Origin: Lolium rigidum
Taxonomy: Eukaryota; Streptophyta; Magnoliopsida; Poales; Poaceae
Direction: 5' to 3'
Length of the DNA: 64,000 nt
Assembly: GCF_022539505.1 (NCBI RefSeq)
Contig: NC_061508.1
Coordinates: forward strand, 69,201,341 to 69,265,340
A program made the translations under genes and the position numbers. Shown piece after piece: positions 1 to 9,746 of the stretch. The notes under the pieces were generated by a model. The model did not search any database. It was not told where the DNA came from and saw only the letters and a list, made by a program, of their open reading frames with translations. Numbering within the stretch: the stretch's first letter is position 1; each line of letters starts with the position of its first letter.

Positions 1-1440
1 TTTTTGTATTAAAAACCTTTTCGTTCCTACATAGCCACAGCGACCATGCAACCACAATCGCTCCCACTCTGATAATCGTTTTGTACCTAGAATCCACCCC
101 ATTTAGCCAATTGCCAAAAATATTTGCAATGCTACGGGGAGGGTATAAGGTAGAACCTATCTGAATGATTGACCATATAGATCTAGCAACTCGACAGCTT
201 GAAGAAAAGGTGTTTTATTGTCTCTTCCTCGTGACAGAACACACATTTCGTACATCCTTGCCAGTTGCGCTTTACAAGGTTATCTTTAGTAAGAATCACA
301 CCTCGACGAAGATACCATGCAAAGACGTTTGTTTTGAGAGGTATCTTCAGCTTTCAGATGGATTTATTATTTAAAACCGGTTGTGCAGATAGGCATAATG
401 CTTTGTACATAGAGCTAACCGAAAATCTGCCATTTTTGGTAAGGCTCCAACGGAATTCATCTGTCCCCTGAACCAGCTGGATTGAACCTAGCCGCTGAAG
501 CAGTTCATTGCAAGAAGCTAGCCGAGGACCGACAAGATCACCCATGAACTTCATAGAGGGGGGAGAAGATTCCATCACCTTCTGCAAAGTATCCCCTTTA
601 TGATGAACAATACTGTACAAGGCAGGATACTGTTCACGAAGAGTGGTTGTTCCCAACCAGCGATCCTCCCAGAACCGTATCTCCGCCCCATTCTTAATGG
701 AGAAAGAACCAAATGGTAAAAAGTGCTTCTTAGTTGCCATAATGCCAGCCCAAAAATGTGAATCTCCTGGTTTCCAAATAACCTGAGAGATCGCCTTTGA
801 GCCAACATACATTTTCCGCAAAAGTTGTTGCCATACCCCATCCTCCATTAACAACCTGGCTAGCCATTTACCAAGCAAAGCCCTGTTCTTAACTTCAAGA
901 TCATGAACACCAAATCCACCTTGATCTTTCGAACGACATACAACACTCCATTTAGTTAACCAGTATTTTTTCTTCTCACTATCCCCTTGCCAAAATAATC
1001 TTGATCGGAAATAGTCCAATCTATGCAAGACTCCTTTCGGTAACTGGAAGAAAGAAATCATATACAGTACCATATTTGTGAGTACCGAATTTATGAGAAC
1101 TAATCTTCCACCAAGGGATAATAATTTTCCTTTCCAACTAGTAAGACGTTTTTGAAGTCTTTCTTCAACAATTTTCCATTCAGCCAAAGTGAGTCTCCGA
1201 TAGTGTATCGGAATACCCAAATAGCTAATTGGAAAAACAACCAATCCCACAGCCAAATAATTCAGCATATGAGTTGGCTTCATCGATGGCTTCACCGAAA
1301 CAAAACAATTCGCTCTTATGGAAATTAATCTTAAGACCGGACAACTGCTCGAATGCTGAAATAATTAATTTCAGGTTTTGTGCCTTTTCCAAGTCATGAT
1401 CCATGAATAGAATTGTTTCATCAGCGTACTGAAGAATGGA
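1..1440 (-). pseudogene. LINE ORF2 3' fragment (RT end plus zinc-binding domain)
   Basis: Minus-strand reading gives the C-terminal half of a plant L1-type ORF2. It starts at the RT catalytic box, here YADE rather than YADD (near 1425). The RT connection region follows (FQLPKGVLHRLDYFRSRLFW, FWEDRWLG) down to about 354. After a frameshift the zinc-binding reverse-transcriptase domain continues to base 1, with Cys pairs and HLFF. ORF1, the endonuclease and most of RT are missing. It belongs to the same family as the LINE at 32226..42316, with which it shares long near-identical peptides. The right edge is an abrupt junction with a different LINE at 1440/1441. At least one frameshift (near 350) and the altered catalytic box make it non-functional. 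The left end is cut by the window. Confidence 0.85.
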
Positions 1441-2373
1441 ACAAGTCATCAGTACTGTTACTAGCAACCGTCTGGATCACATGGAGACAATCAGATTCAA
1501 TGATCGCAGGCCAGCGACCCAAATCAATCAAATGTTTCAAACCGGCTATGAAAGCAAGCATCTCCGCTTCTTCGACAGTAGCACATGCGATAATGAACCT
1601 CCACTCAGATAAGATGGCTTTCCCATTATGATCTCTCACAATAATCCCAAGCCCCGCATTCTTGGACGTGCTATCCCAGCCCGCATCCACATTCACTTTT
1701 ATAGAACCCTCCGGAGGGGCTGTCCAAGGGCTAACGCCCACTGAACCCGCAGTAGAACTATTATTTGAAGGGTTTCCCATAGTTTTTGAGAAGGATATCT
1801 GGTAACTGACCAGATATGTAACCGAGGCGGACACTAAAGCCTTGCCATCACCATGCACTATATTGTTTCTATGATGCCAGACTCGCCAGAGCATAAATAG
1901 CTTGCATTTGTTTTGGGATATTCTCTAGGAGATGGAGCAGCCACTCCTTGCCAGTATATATGAAAGCCTCCTCATGCGATAAGTGCCAGTGAACATGTAG
2001 TTCCTCCCGCAGAGCCCGCGCCAGGGTGCAGCGAACAAGGGCATGATGTCCATCTTCCACCTCAACACCACATATAGCACAGATAGGATCAAAATTTGGC
2101 AAGCGCCTGTGTAGACCCGAGCGAACCGCCAAAGAAGTTGTCGCCGCTTTCCACGCAAAAATCCGCACCTTTTGTGGTACCTCAGCTTTCCATACTAGGT
2201 TCCAAATACCCCGAGAGCCATTCGCCTCCGAGCTAGATTGTCCAGGACTCAAGCTAGAAAGAATTGGGTTTACACCCAAACGATAGGCCAATCGAACCGA
2301 AAACGCCCCATTGGACTCACCGCTCCAGGCCACAAAATCATCACACGGCCGGCCTGGAATTTTAATGGAGAGG
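1441..2373 (-). pseudogene. LINE ORF2 C-terminus: zinc-binding domain and RNase H (3' part of split LINE)
   Basis: On the minus strand 2333..1869 encodes the LINE zinc-binding domain, with a CAICGVE...DGHHALVRC pattern (C-x2-C...H-x4-C). The frame at 1894..1421 encodes a plant LINE RNase H: VNVDAGWD holds the first Asp, EEAEMLAFIAGLKH the Glu, ESDCLH the second Asp. The last catalytic Asp is lost because the domain ends at the junction near 1441. This is the downstream part of the LINE whose RT lies at 23075..24300. The Gypsy element at 2374..23069 sits between them. Joining the parts at one copy of the AGAGG duplication keeps the frame (…ADAIL/SIKIP…). Confidence 0.85.
2369..2373. repeat. 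Target-site duplication AGAGG (left copy)
   Basis: AGAGG lies immediately left of the 5' LTR and again at 23070..23074 immediately right of the 3' LTR. Five bases is the usual target duplication of LTR retrotransposons, so this fixes both ends of the outer element. Confidence 0.95.
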
Positions 2374-2597
2374 TGTTATCACCAGATTTTGGCCAAATCA
2401 GGAGATGGGCCGTAATTGAGATGGGCTTGAAGAGTATACACGTGGAGCGTCTCCGAAGCGGCCTTGCACGGAGAGTTTGGGCTAGTTTGCCCGTGAATCT
2501 GTATTTTATAATAGTTTGCATCTTAGTTTAGAATTAAAAGATAGAGTTTAACCCGTGCACGGTTAGGTGCACGCCCGAATTAGAAAGTCCCTTGGAC

Positions 2598-2605
2598 TAT
2601 AAATA
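2598..2605 (+). promoter_or_regulatory. LTR TATA box
   Basis: TATAAATA lies in a context typical of plant core promoters. Transcription would begin about 30 bp downstream, near 2630. The same box is in the 3' LTR at about 22120. Confidence 0.6.
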
Positions 2606-2710
2606 TGTACCTAGGGTTATCGAGAAAGGAGGACAATCACGTTCGTAACAAACACAAACCAGGCGCATCGCCACCCCTTGTTTCGAGGGTTTCTTCCGGG
2701 TAAGCATCAT

Positions 2711-2743
2711 GCTGCCTAGATCGCATCTTGCGATCTAGGCAGC
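2711..2743 (+). repeat. Perfect 15-bp hairpin in LTR leader
   Basis: Arms GCTGCCTAGATCGCA and TGCGATCTAGGCAGC are perfectly complementary around a TCT loop. The structure falls in the expected R/U5 part of the transcript and is identical in the 3' LTR (22233..22265). Confidence 0.85.
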
Positions 2744-2885
2744 GTACGTTTATTCGTTTATCTTGTGTTACTCGTGCTGAAGCATTGTTGATGGCGAGTA
2801 ACACTACTTATCGTAGATGTTTTGGGGCTTGCATTGATGTTTTTCTTATACATATCTGCTTAGCTATGCTGCCCCTCGATATCTA

Positions 2886-2919
2886 GCTGCCCTTATACCT
2901 ATCTAGGTGTAAGGGCAGC
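2886..2919 (+). repeat. Second 15-bp hairpin in LTR leader
   Basis: Arms GCTGCCCTTATACCT and AGGTGTAAGGGCAGC pair over 15 bp with one G-U pair and an ATCT loop. It is repeated unchanged in the 3' LTR (22408..22441). Its outer bases resemble those of the hairpin at 2711. Confidence 0.8.
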
Positions 2920-3552
2920 ACCTTGCTTGTTCGTTATTTAGTAGATCCAATCTGTTGTAGTTGCTCCATGTTCTTCAAGGATTAGTTTAATATCCGTATG
3001 GTTAGGCCTTGCAAACGGGTTGAACGATCCGGTAGTACGAGAGGTGTGGTTTGTTAGTTCTAAGAGGGATTGTTCCGGGAATTAACTTAAAGTTGGTTTT
3101 TACGCCTCTTTTAGGGTTAGCTTTCCATCATCTTTCGTGTCTATTAGGCTCAACTACGCGTTGGATGTTTCGATCATGCGGTGAAAACCCTAAACTGTCG
3201 TGGATTGGTTTAACTTTATATTGATCAAGCAGGAGCCCCATGTCATCGTAATTCCAACGTGAATCATGGGGCGATCGGCTCTTTGAGCCGATCCACAGGG
3301 TAACCTGAGAGCCGATCGGGCTCGTATTTAATGTTTACGTGTCTACCATGCAGGAGACTAATCGAAGCAATCCAACACCTTCCTGACCAGGTATAGGTCA
3401 GGTGGCACGCCCTGCAACCGCCGTGACGTGTGCCGGAACATTGCGGGACGACGTCGAGGGACCAGGGCCCACCCGAGCAGCCTTGGCAGCCTCCCGGCTC
3501 TTCGTGTTGCTTAACCACTGCTCGCCGGTGGGTTTTGGCAGGCAACACATTC

Positions 3553-3570
3553 TGGCACGCCCGGTGGGAC
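3553..3570 (+). promoter_or_regulatory. Probable primer-binding site of Tat element
   Basis: TGGCACGCCCGGTGGGAC starts five bases after the 5' LTR, the position of a tRNA primer site. The TGG start fits the complement of a tRNA CCA end. I cannot name the tRNA with confidence. Confidence 0.55.
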
Positions 3571-3607
3571 ACTTTCTACAGCAACCACGTCAACACCTGC
3601 ATCCGAG

Positions 3608-4257
3608 ATGGCGGATGAACATATCAAGTATGAAGATCTGCCTGCAGAGCATAAGAAGAACTACGATGAGCTCAAGGCCATCTTCGAAGCCGATCTCATC
3701 GGCTCTTTTGAGAAGACCTGTTCGCACGGGATTAGGTTCAAAGGGTTCCAACCCGAAGGCGTGTTTGAGGGGATAGATCTGTCTCTCCCTTCGGAGGACC
3801 GTACCAGGGCCCTGCGCCAGGAAATTAACTATGCTGTGGCTCATTCTCTACATCGGCATTCTGAAAGCCTGGTGAACACTCTTGAGCGTGTTGCGCTTCG
3901 TGTGGTTCAAGAAATCATGAAGCATCAGTATTCTCCGTCAGGACCTGCTTTGGGAACTCACCAGGGAGAAATACCGTTCTACACTAGGCCACCACTGCCA
4001 TACACGTTGGCAGCTCCACAGCAGCAAGGTTCACTGGCGTACGTCGTCTACAAGGTTGGAGGTGATCCTGGCGATTACCAATTCCTGTTTGAGCCGCCCA
4101 AAGAGATCCCACATGGATACGTGTGCACATACGTGCCAGACTGCAACAACTGGATGCCTACGAATCAGATAACGGCAGGAGGGATTGTTGGAGCAGGAGG
4201 GATTGCTGGAACAGGAGGGAATTCTGGAGCAGATGCTGAGAAACAGGCGTGGCTAGC
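3608..4257 (+). pseudogene. Tat gag, N-terminal part (split by nested element)
   Basis: The frame from ATG 3608 starts MADEHIKYEDLP and runs 217 codons to the insertion point. It is rich in charged residues first, then Pro/Gln and a Gly-rich tail (AGGIVGAGG). The gag would form the cytoplasmic particle that packages element RNA. Reading straight from the CTAGC target into 14769 keeps the frame (…WLA/KYATG…), so gag was open here when the Athila element landed. The start is 61 bp after the LTR, a usual distance. Confidence 0.85.
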
Positions 4258-5773
4258 TGATGACCCACAAGTATAGGGGGTGTATCGTAGTACTTTCGAT
4301 AAATAAGAGTGTCGAACCCAACGAGGAGCAGAAGGTGTTGACAAGCAGTTTCGATGAAGGATTCACTGTAAATGCTCACGTGACAAGTATTCGAGGGGTT
4401 TTGATATTGCGGATAAATAAAGTACAAGTAAATAAAATGCGAGAGAAATAATTGCAGCGAGTGGCCCAATCCTTTTTGGCACAAAGGACAAGCCGGTTTG
4501 TTTACTTATAATGACCAAACGTTCCTGAGGACACACGGGAATTTTAGTCTAATGCTTTCGCTACATACAAATTGATTAATCTTCATTGTTTTGATAAGTG
4601 TTGTGTGGGTGAACCTATGCTAATGCACCGCCCTTCCTAGGACTAATACATACTTGTGATTATACCCCTTGCAAGCATCCGCAACTACAAGAAAGTAATT
4701 AAGATAAATCTAACCACAGACCTTTAAACTCGAGATCCTCGCGATCCCTCCCGCATCGATATACTAACGGGGGCTTAGGTTTCTGTCACTCCGGCAACCC
4801 CGCAATTAGCAACCGAATACAAGATGCACTCCCCTAGGCCCATAAATGGTGAAGTGTCGTGTAGTCGACGTTCACACGACACCACTAGAAGAATGACACC
4901 ACAACTTAAATATCATAACATTGAATATTACTCAACCATAATTCACTACTAGCATTTAGACTTCACCCATGTCCTCAAGAACTAAACGAACTACTCACGA
5001 GACATCATATGGAATACAATCAGAGGTGATATGATGATGAATAGCAATCTGAACATAAACCTTGGTTCAATGGTTTCACTCAATAGCATCTACAACAAGT
5101 ATAGAATAACACCGGAGAGTTTCCCCTATCAAACAATCAAGATCCAACCCGAATTGCTACAGCGGTGACGAGGTGCAGCGGTGGTGATGGCGGTGTAGAT
5201 GGTGGAGATGATGATGATGATGATGGAGATGATGTCCCGCTCGATGACGATGGCGATGGCGTCGATTTCCCCTCCGGGAGGGAATTTCCCGGCGGATTCC
5301 CGCCCGCCGGAGAGCTCTTTTCTCTCGGTGTTCTCCGCCCCGCGAGGCGGCTGTAACCCTTCGTGAGGATCCCTCTCGTGGCTTAGGTTTTCGGGACGAA
5401 GGAGTACGCGAAGAAAAGGAGGCGAAAGGGGTCGTGGGCCCCTGCAGCATAGGGTGGCGCGGCCAGGCCTTGGGCCGCGCCGCCCTATGGTCTGGGCCCA
5501 TAGTGGCCCCTCTCTTCTTCCCCTTTTGGCTCCCTCCGTCATCTGGAAAAATAGGAATTTACGTGAAATTCCCTTCCACAGTTGATCTTCCGAAATATTG
5601 CGTTCTGACGGTGCTTTTTCCAGCAGAATCCTGGCTCCGGTGTTTGATCCTCCAATGATGATGAAACATGCAAAATAGATGAAATAACATAAGTATTGTG
5701 TCCCAATATGAAATATATCAATGAATAACAAGCAAATTATGATACAAAATAGTGATGCAAATTGGACGTATCA
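4258..5773 (-). repeat. 3' LTR of Athila element (left copy)
   Basis: 1516 bp, reading TGATACGTCC… on the minus strand. It contains a (GAT)n microsatellite near 5205 and a GC-rich hairpin at 5448..5489. It differs from the other LTR by small indels and by several C/T or G/A changes at former CpG/CCGG sites. Confidence 0.95.
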
Positions 5774-5788
5774 ACTCCCCCCAAGCTT
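5774..5788 (-). promoter_or_regulatory. Polypurine tract of Athila element
   Basis: On the minus strand AAGCTTGGGGGGAGT directly precedes the 3' LTR, the plus-strand priming site of reverse transcription. A similar AAGCTTGGGGGAGT lies at about 7484..7498, just after the extra ORF. Confidence 0.8.
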
Positions 5789-6470
5789 AGACCTCGCTTG
5801 TCCCCAAGCGAAACTGAGCTCGATAAACAAGACCACATGTTTATGGAGTGAAGAGTCGATAAATAAAATACGGACAAGAAGCATCATATTCATTTGCACA
5901 AGACATTCTAGTAAACAACTTCCTCATATAACTCATCTCGAAATAAGTAAAGAGAAATCACAAGTAAAGGTGCATAAGAAATCATAATTGATGATGGCAA
6001 ACTTTGTTCTTGGTCAGAGAACTACTAACGGATTGTTCTTCTAAGCAAAGCTTTCATATTAGAATTTATAGCTGAGCCTTCATATTTAAGCATGACAATC
6101 TCTTCATAATCATTGATAACTTCAAAGTCATATTCATTCAGATAAAATTAGTACTAAACAAGAAAGTATAAAAGACATGATTAGCTGAATCATAGCATAA
6201 ATGATTGGTTCACAACAACTCAATTGCTTGCTTGAGATAGAGGGGAATAGGTTTACTGACTCAACATAAAAGTAAAAGATAGGCCCTTCGCAGAGGGAAG
6301 CAGGGATTAAATCATGTGCTAGAGCTTTTCAAGTTTTGAAATCATATAAAGAGAATAAAAGTAAGATTTTAAGAGGTGTTTGTTGTTGTCAACGAATGGT
6401 AGCGGGCACTCTAACCCCCTTGCCAGACAAACTCTCAAAGAGCGGCTCCCATTTTATTTTATTTTTGGGT

Positions 6471-6557
6471 GGCACTCCTTCCAACCTTTCTTTCACAAAC
6501 CATGGCTAACCGAATCCTCGGGTGCCTGCCAACAATCTCATACCATGAAGGAGTGCC
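6471..6557 (-). repeat. Stem-bounded repeat, copy 1
   Basis: Bounded by perfect 11-bp inverted arms (GGCACTCCTTC at 6471 and GAAGGAGTGCC at 6547). The interior contains CCATGGCTAACCGAATCC and an inner stem-like TCGGGTGCC. It is a direct repeat of 6582..6670. Confidence 0.85.
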
Positions 6558-6581
6558 TTTTTATTTTAGTTTTATTATGTT

Positions 6582-6670
6582 GACACTCCTCCCCACCTTT
6601 GCTTTCTCAAGCCATGGCTAACCGAATCCTTCGGGTGCCGTCCAACAATCACAAACCATGGAGGAGTGTC
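6582..6670 (-). repeat. Stem-bounded repeat, copy 2 (compensatory changes)
   Basis: Same layout as 6471..6557 at 111-bp spacing. Arms are GACACTCCTCC (6582) and GGAGGAGTGTC (6660), again perfectly complementary although two positions differ from copy 1. Both differences are matched on the opposite arm. Confidence 0.85.
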
Positions 6671-7534
6671 TATTTTGATTAATTACTTTGGGACTGGGAA
6701 TCCCGTTGCCGGCTCTTATTGCAAAGTTATTGGATAAGCGGATGTGCCGCTAGTCCATTGGTGAAAGTTGCCCAACAAGATTGAAAGATAAAACACCACA
6801 TACTTCCTCATGAGCTATTAAACATTGACACAAATAAGGAGTAGTATAGTTTGAATTATTTAAAGGTAGCACATGAAGTATTTACTTGGAATGGCAGAAA
6901 AATACCATGTAATAGGTAGGTATGGTGGACACAAATGGCAAAGGTTTGGTTTAAGGTTATGGATGTATGAGAAGCATTCCCTCTCGATACAGGTCTTTGG
7001 CTAGCAAGGTTTGATAGCAAGCATAAGGGTTGAGGGAAACAAACAAATATACATATGATAGAAACAATCATGCATCTTTCTCATAAGCACAAGCAATTTT
7101 AACCTCAGAATACTAAGCATAGAGATAATAGAGTAATGTATCTAAGTGTATTTCTCTCTTCTATTAAACATCAAGATGTTGTTGCTATTGACCAATGCTA
7201 AGTTTGCCAAAACCAAATAGATTTACTCGATGCTCCCAGAGTGATATCAATACTCATGTCAAGAGTAATCATATAATGGAGATTGCAAACTAAAATAAGG
7301 TGTGCAAAAAGTAAATGATAAGACTTCTCATTAATATTCCATAACGATAACTCACACCAATGGATACATAGATAACTAAGAGAGATACTTCCACATTGCA
7401 TACTATTCTATATAATAACTTCCCTACTCATGATATGACACTACTTGATAGTAAAAGATAAAGGTGGTGATGTGATACCGCGGCACTCCCCCAAGCTTGG
7501 AACAAACCAAGGGGATGCCAATACCGATGATGAA

Positions 7535-8074
7535 TTACTCCTTCGGTGATGGTGGTGATGGATTCTTCTCGACAAGCTTCCTGACAAGCTCCTGTAAACC
7601 TTCAATCTCATAGGTGAGGTTGCGAATCATCTCCGAGTTGTGCTCAACGCGGCTCATAATCATATCCGGTGGTGAATCCCAACTCTTAGAATTGTTTCCC
7701 CATCCTTCAGACTTCGATTTCATCTCTCCTGCATTGTCAGAACGATTTATATCCCAATTACTCGGCAACACTACCTTGGGAGTTCTTTCAGTTTGACGAT
7801 CGTAGATTAGATTGCGGTAAGGGTTGTAATGGCTCGGAGAAGATGTCCTTGGAGCCAAGTAATGACGTGGAACCGCTCCTCCGGTAGTGATTCGTGCACT
7901 CCTCTTGACGTCGGATGGATTTGATATCACGCCAATACTTGCAACGGTGGCTTGCTGGTGTTCCTGCGAAGCTTCCTCCACTTCTTCCTCATCATCTCTT
8001 GCATCTTCTTTCTTCAGCTCCGGATCTTGAATATTTTCCTTCAAAGGTTCCTTGTCCTTGTTGTTGGAGGCCAT
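7535..8074 (-). CDS. Athila extra ORF3, acidic hydrophilic protein of unknown function
   Basis: An uninterrupted 179-codon frame lies between integrase and the 3' spacer, same sense as pol. The start ATG sits in ACCATGG, a strong plant context. Residues 1-40 are Lys/Glu/Asp-rich. The middle is Pro/Tyr/Arg-rich (SPSHYNPYRNL). The C-terminus (about residues 145-170) looks like an amphipathic helix or short coiled coil (EIEGLQELVRKLVEKNP). There is no signal peptide or membrane segment, so an env-like role is unlikely. A TATA box lies about 95 bp upstream. It is intact while gag-pol around it is broken. I do not recognise the family; a captured host fragment or a nucleocapsid/regulatory protein are possibilities. 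Confidence 0.6.
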   Translation of the reverse strand: MASNNKDKEPLKENIQDPELKKEDARDDEEEVEEASQEHQQATVASIGVISNPSDVKRSARITTGGAVPRHYLAPRTSSPSHYNPYRNLIYDRQTERTPKVVLPSNWDINRSDNAGEMKSKSEGWGNNSKSWDSPPDMIMSRVEHNSEMIRNLTYEIEGLQELVRKLVEKNPSPPSPKE

Positions 8075-8165
8075 GGTGCTTCTAGATCAAAACAAATCTG
8101 CGGAAAACAGCTCGAAACAAAACACGACGAGAAAACGATATTACGGACCTCCAGGGGTCCGGGGG

Positions 8166-8173
8166 ATTATATA
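8166..8173 (-). promoter_or_regulatory. TATA box of internal ORF3 promoter
   Basis: On the minus strand GCTATATAATCCCCC lies about 95 bp upstream of the ORF3 ATG. The predicted leader is about 60 nt. A GC-rich hairpin sits about 75 bp further upstream. Confidence 0.5.
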
Positions 8174-8244
8174 GCAAATATTTTTACGACAAAAGGAAGA
8201 TTCCAGGTCGAAAACGAGTCGGAAAGGGGCAACGAGGCGGCCAG

Positions 8245-8290
8245 ACCATAGGTCGGCGCGGCCAAGGTGGGGCCCGCGCCGGCCTATGGT
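8245..8290. repeat. GC-rich hairpin upstream of ORF3
   Basis: The arm ACCATAGGTCGGCGCGGCC (8245..8263) pairs with 8271..8290 (…GCGCCGGCCTATGGT) with few mismatches. It resembles the CATAGGG-GGCGCGGCC hairpins in the Athila LTRs at 5448 and 14439. Confidence 0.7.
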
Positions 8291-8411
8291 GGCACGCCCT
8301 CGTGCGTCTTTTCCACTCCGTTTCGATTCCGCAATTTTTCATATTTTCTAAAAACAGCAGAAATAATGTTCGGAAAGGTAAACGCGGACTTTTTATTACC
8401 TGTACTGTTAC

Positions 8412-9746
8412 CTATTCAAAGTCCAGTTCTGGCGGACTGTCAATTTGTCCTTTGATGAAGGCCTCCGGTGTTTCCACTTGAATAATATCAACATCAACAT
8501 TATAAGAATCACCCGAGATATAATGCTTGAGTCTTTGTCCATTCACCACTTGGGTAGCATTGCCTTGGAGAGAGCTAATTTTAATTGCTCCTGAACGATA
8601 CACCTCCTCAACAACATATGGTCCTTCCCACTTCGAGAGTAATTTCCCGCAAAGAATCCGAGACGAGACCGATACAATAGAACTTGATCTCCAACATTAA
8701 ATTCTCTTTTGATGATCCTTCTATCATGCCATTTCTTAACTTTTTCTTTAAAGAGTTTAGCATTTTCATAAGCTTCACTTCTCCATTCATCTAGAGAACT
8801 TAATTGCAACAACCTCTTATTACCGGCTAATTTAGGGTCTTTATTTAGTTCTCTAACAGCCCAATAAGCTTTGTGCTCTAGTTCTAGAGGTAAATGACAA
8901 GCTTTTCCATAAACCATTTTATAAGGTGACATTCCCATAGGATTTTTATAAGCAGTTCTATAAGCCCATAGTGCTTCTTTCAATTTGCTAGGCCAATTCT
9001 TTCTAGATTTATTAACGAGTCTTACCTAAGATAGCTTTAATCTCTCTATTTGATAATTCTACTTGACCACTAGTTTGAGGGTGATAAGCGGAAGCAATTC
9101 TATGATTAATACCATACTTAGCAAGAGTTTTTCTAAAACCTCCATGAATAAAATGAGAACCTCCATCAGTCATAATATATCTAGGTACTCCAAATCTAGG
9201 AAATATAATATCTACAAGCATTTTTATAGAGGTCTCACCATCGGCACTTTTTGTAGGTATAGCTTCTACCCATTTAGTAACATAATCAACAGCGACAAGT
9301 ATATGAGTGTTACCGTCTGAAGAAGGGAAAGGACCCATGAAGTCGAATCCCCAACAATCGAATGGTTCAATAACAAGAGTATAATTCATAGGCATTTCAT
9401 TGCGTCTAGAGATATTACCAACTCTTTGATATTCATCACAAGATAGAATAAATTTCCTTGCATCTTTGAAAAGTGTTGGCCAATAAAAACCTGATTGTAG
9501 AACCTTTTGCGCGGTTCTATCTCCAGCGTGATGTCCTCCATAAACACTTCCATGACATTTATTCAATATCTCCTGTTGTTCATATTCGAGAACACATCTT
9601 CGCATAATACCATCCACTCCTTCTTTATATAAGTGTGGGTCATCCCAAAAATAATGCCTCAAGTCATAAAAGAATTTCCTCCTTTGCTTGAGCTGAAAAG
9701 GTTGGAGGCAAATACTTCGAAACAATAAAGTTAGCATAATCTGCAT
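8412..9746 (-). pseudogene. Athila integrase
   Basis: The zinc-binding part has H-x-x-x-H (HGSVYGGHH region) followed by C-x2-C-like CDEYQ, with the second Cys altered. The catalytic core shows the first Asp in WGFDFMGP, the second in MTDGGSHF and the Glu in GQVELSNRE. The frame breaks near 9012 and continues as 8983..8543 (KEALWAYRTAYKNP, YKMVYGKACHLP) with the C-terminal domain to about 8412. Integrase would join element cDNA to host DNA in the nucleus. Two or more frameshifts disable it. It lies directly upstream of the ORF3 promoter. Confidence 0.9.

Larger units (their letters stand above)
2374..3547 (+). repeat. 5' LTR of Tat element
   Basis: 1174 bp, starts TGTTATCACC and ends CAGGCAACA. 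It is the direct repeat of 21896..23069. It contains a TATA box at about 2598, two long hairpins downstream of it, and a GC-rich segment near the 3' end. Confidence 0.95.
5789..7534 (-). other. Non-coding 3' spacer of Athila element
   Basis: About 1.7 kb without a credible reading frame. It holds two tandem stem-bounded repeats (6471..6557, 6582..6670), a block at about 6855..7020 that is homologous to 63050..63220 of the Sabrina-like element in the same sense orientation, and a second polypurine-like run near 7490. Athila elements often have an env-like ORF here; I see only remnants too short to assign. Confidence 0.7.

Noticed and set aside
5129..5731. Long minus-strand frame rich in His and Ile across the Athila LTR
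   Set aside because: It is produced by the (GAT)n microsatellite and GC-rich LTR sequence. The same frame recurs in the other LTR, and there is no promoter or domain.
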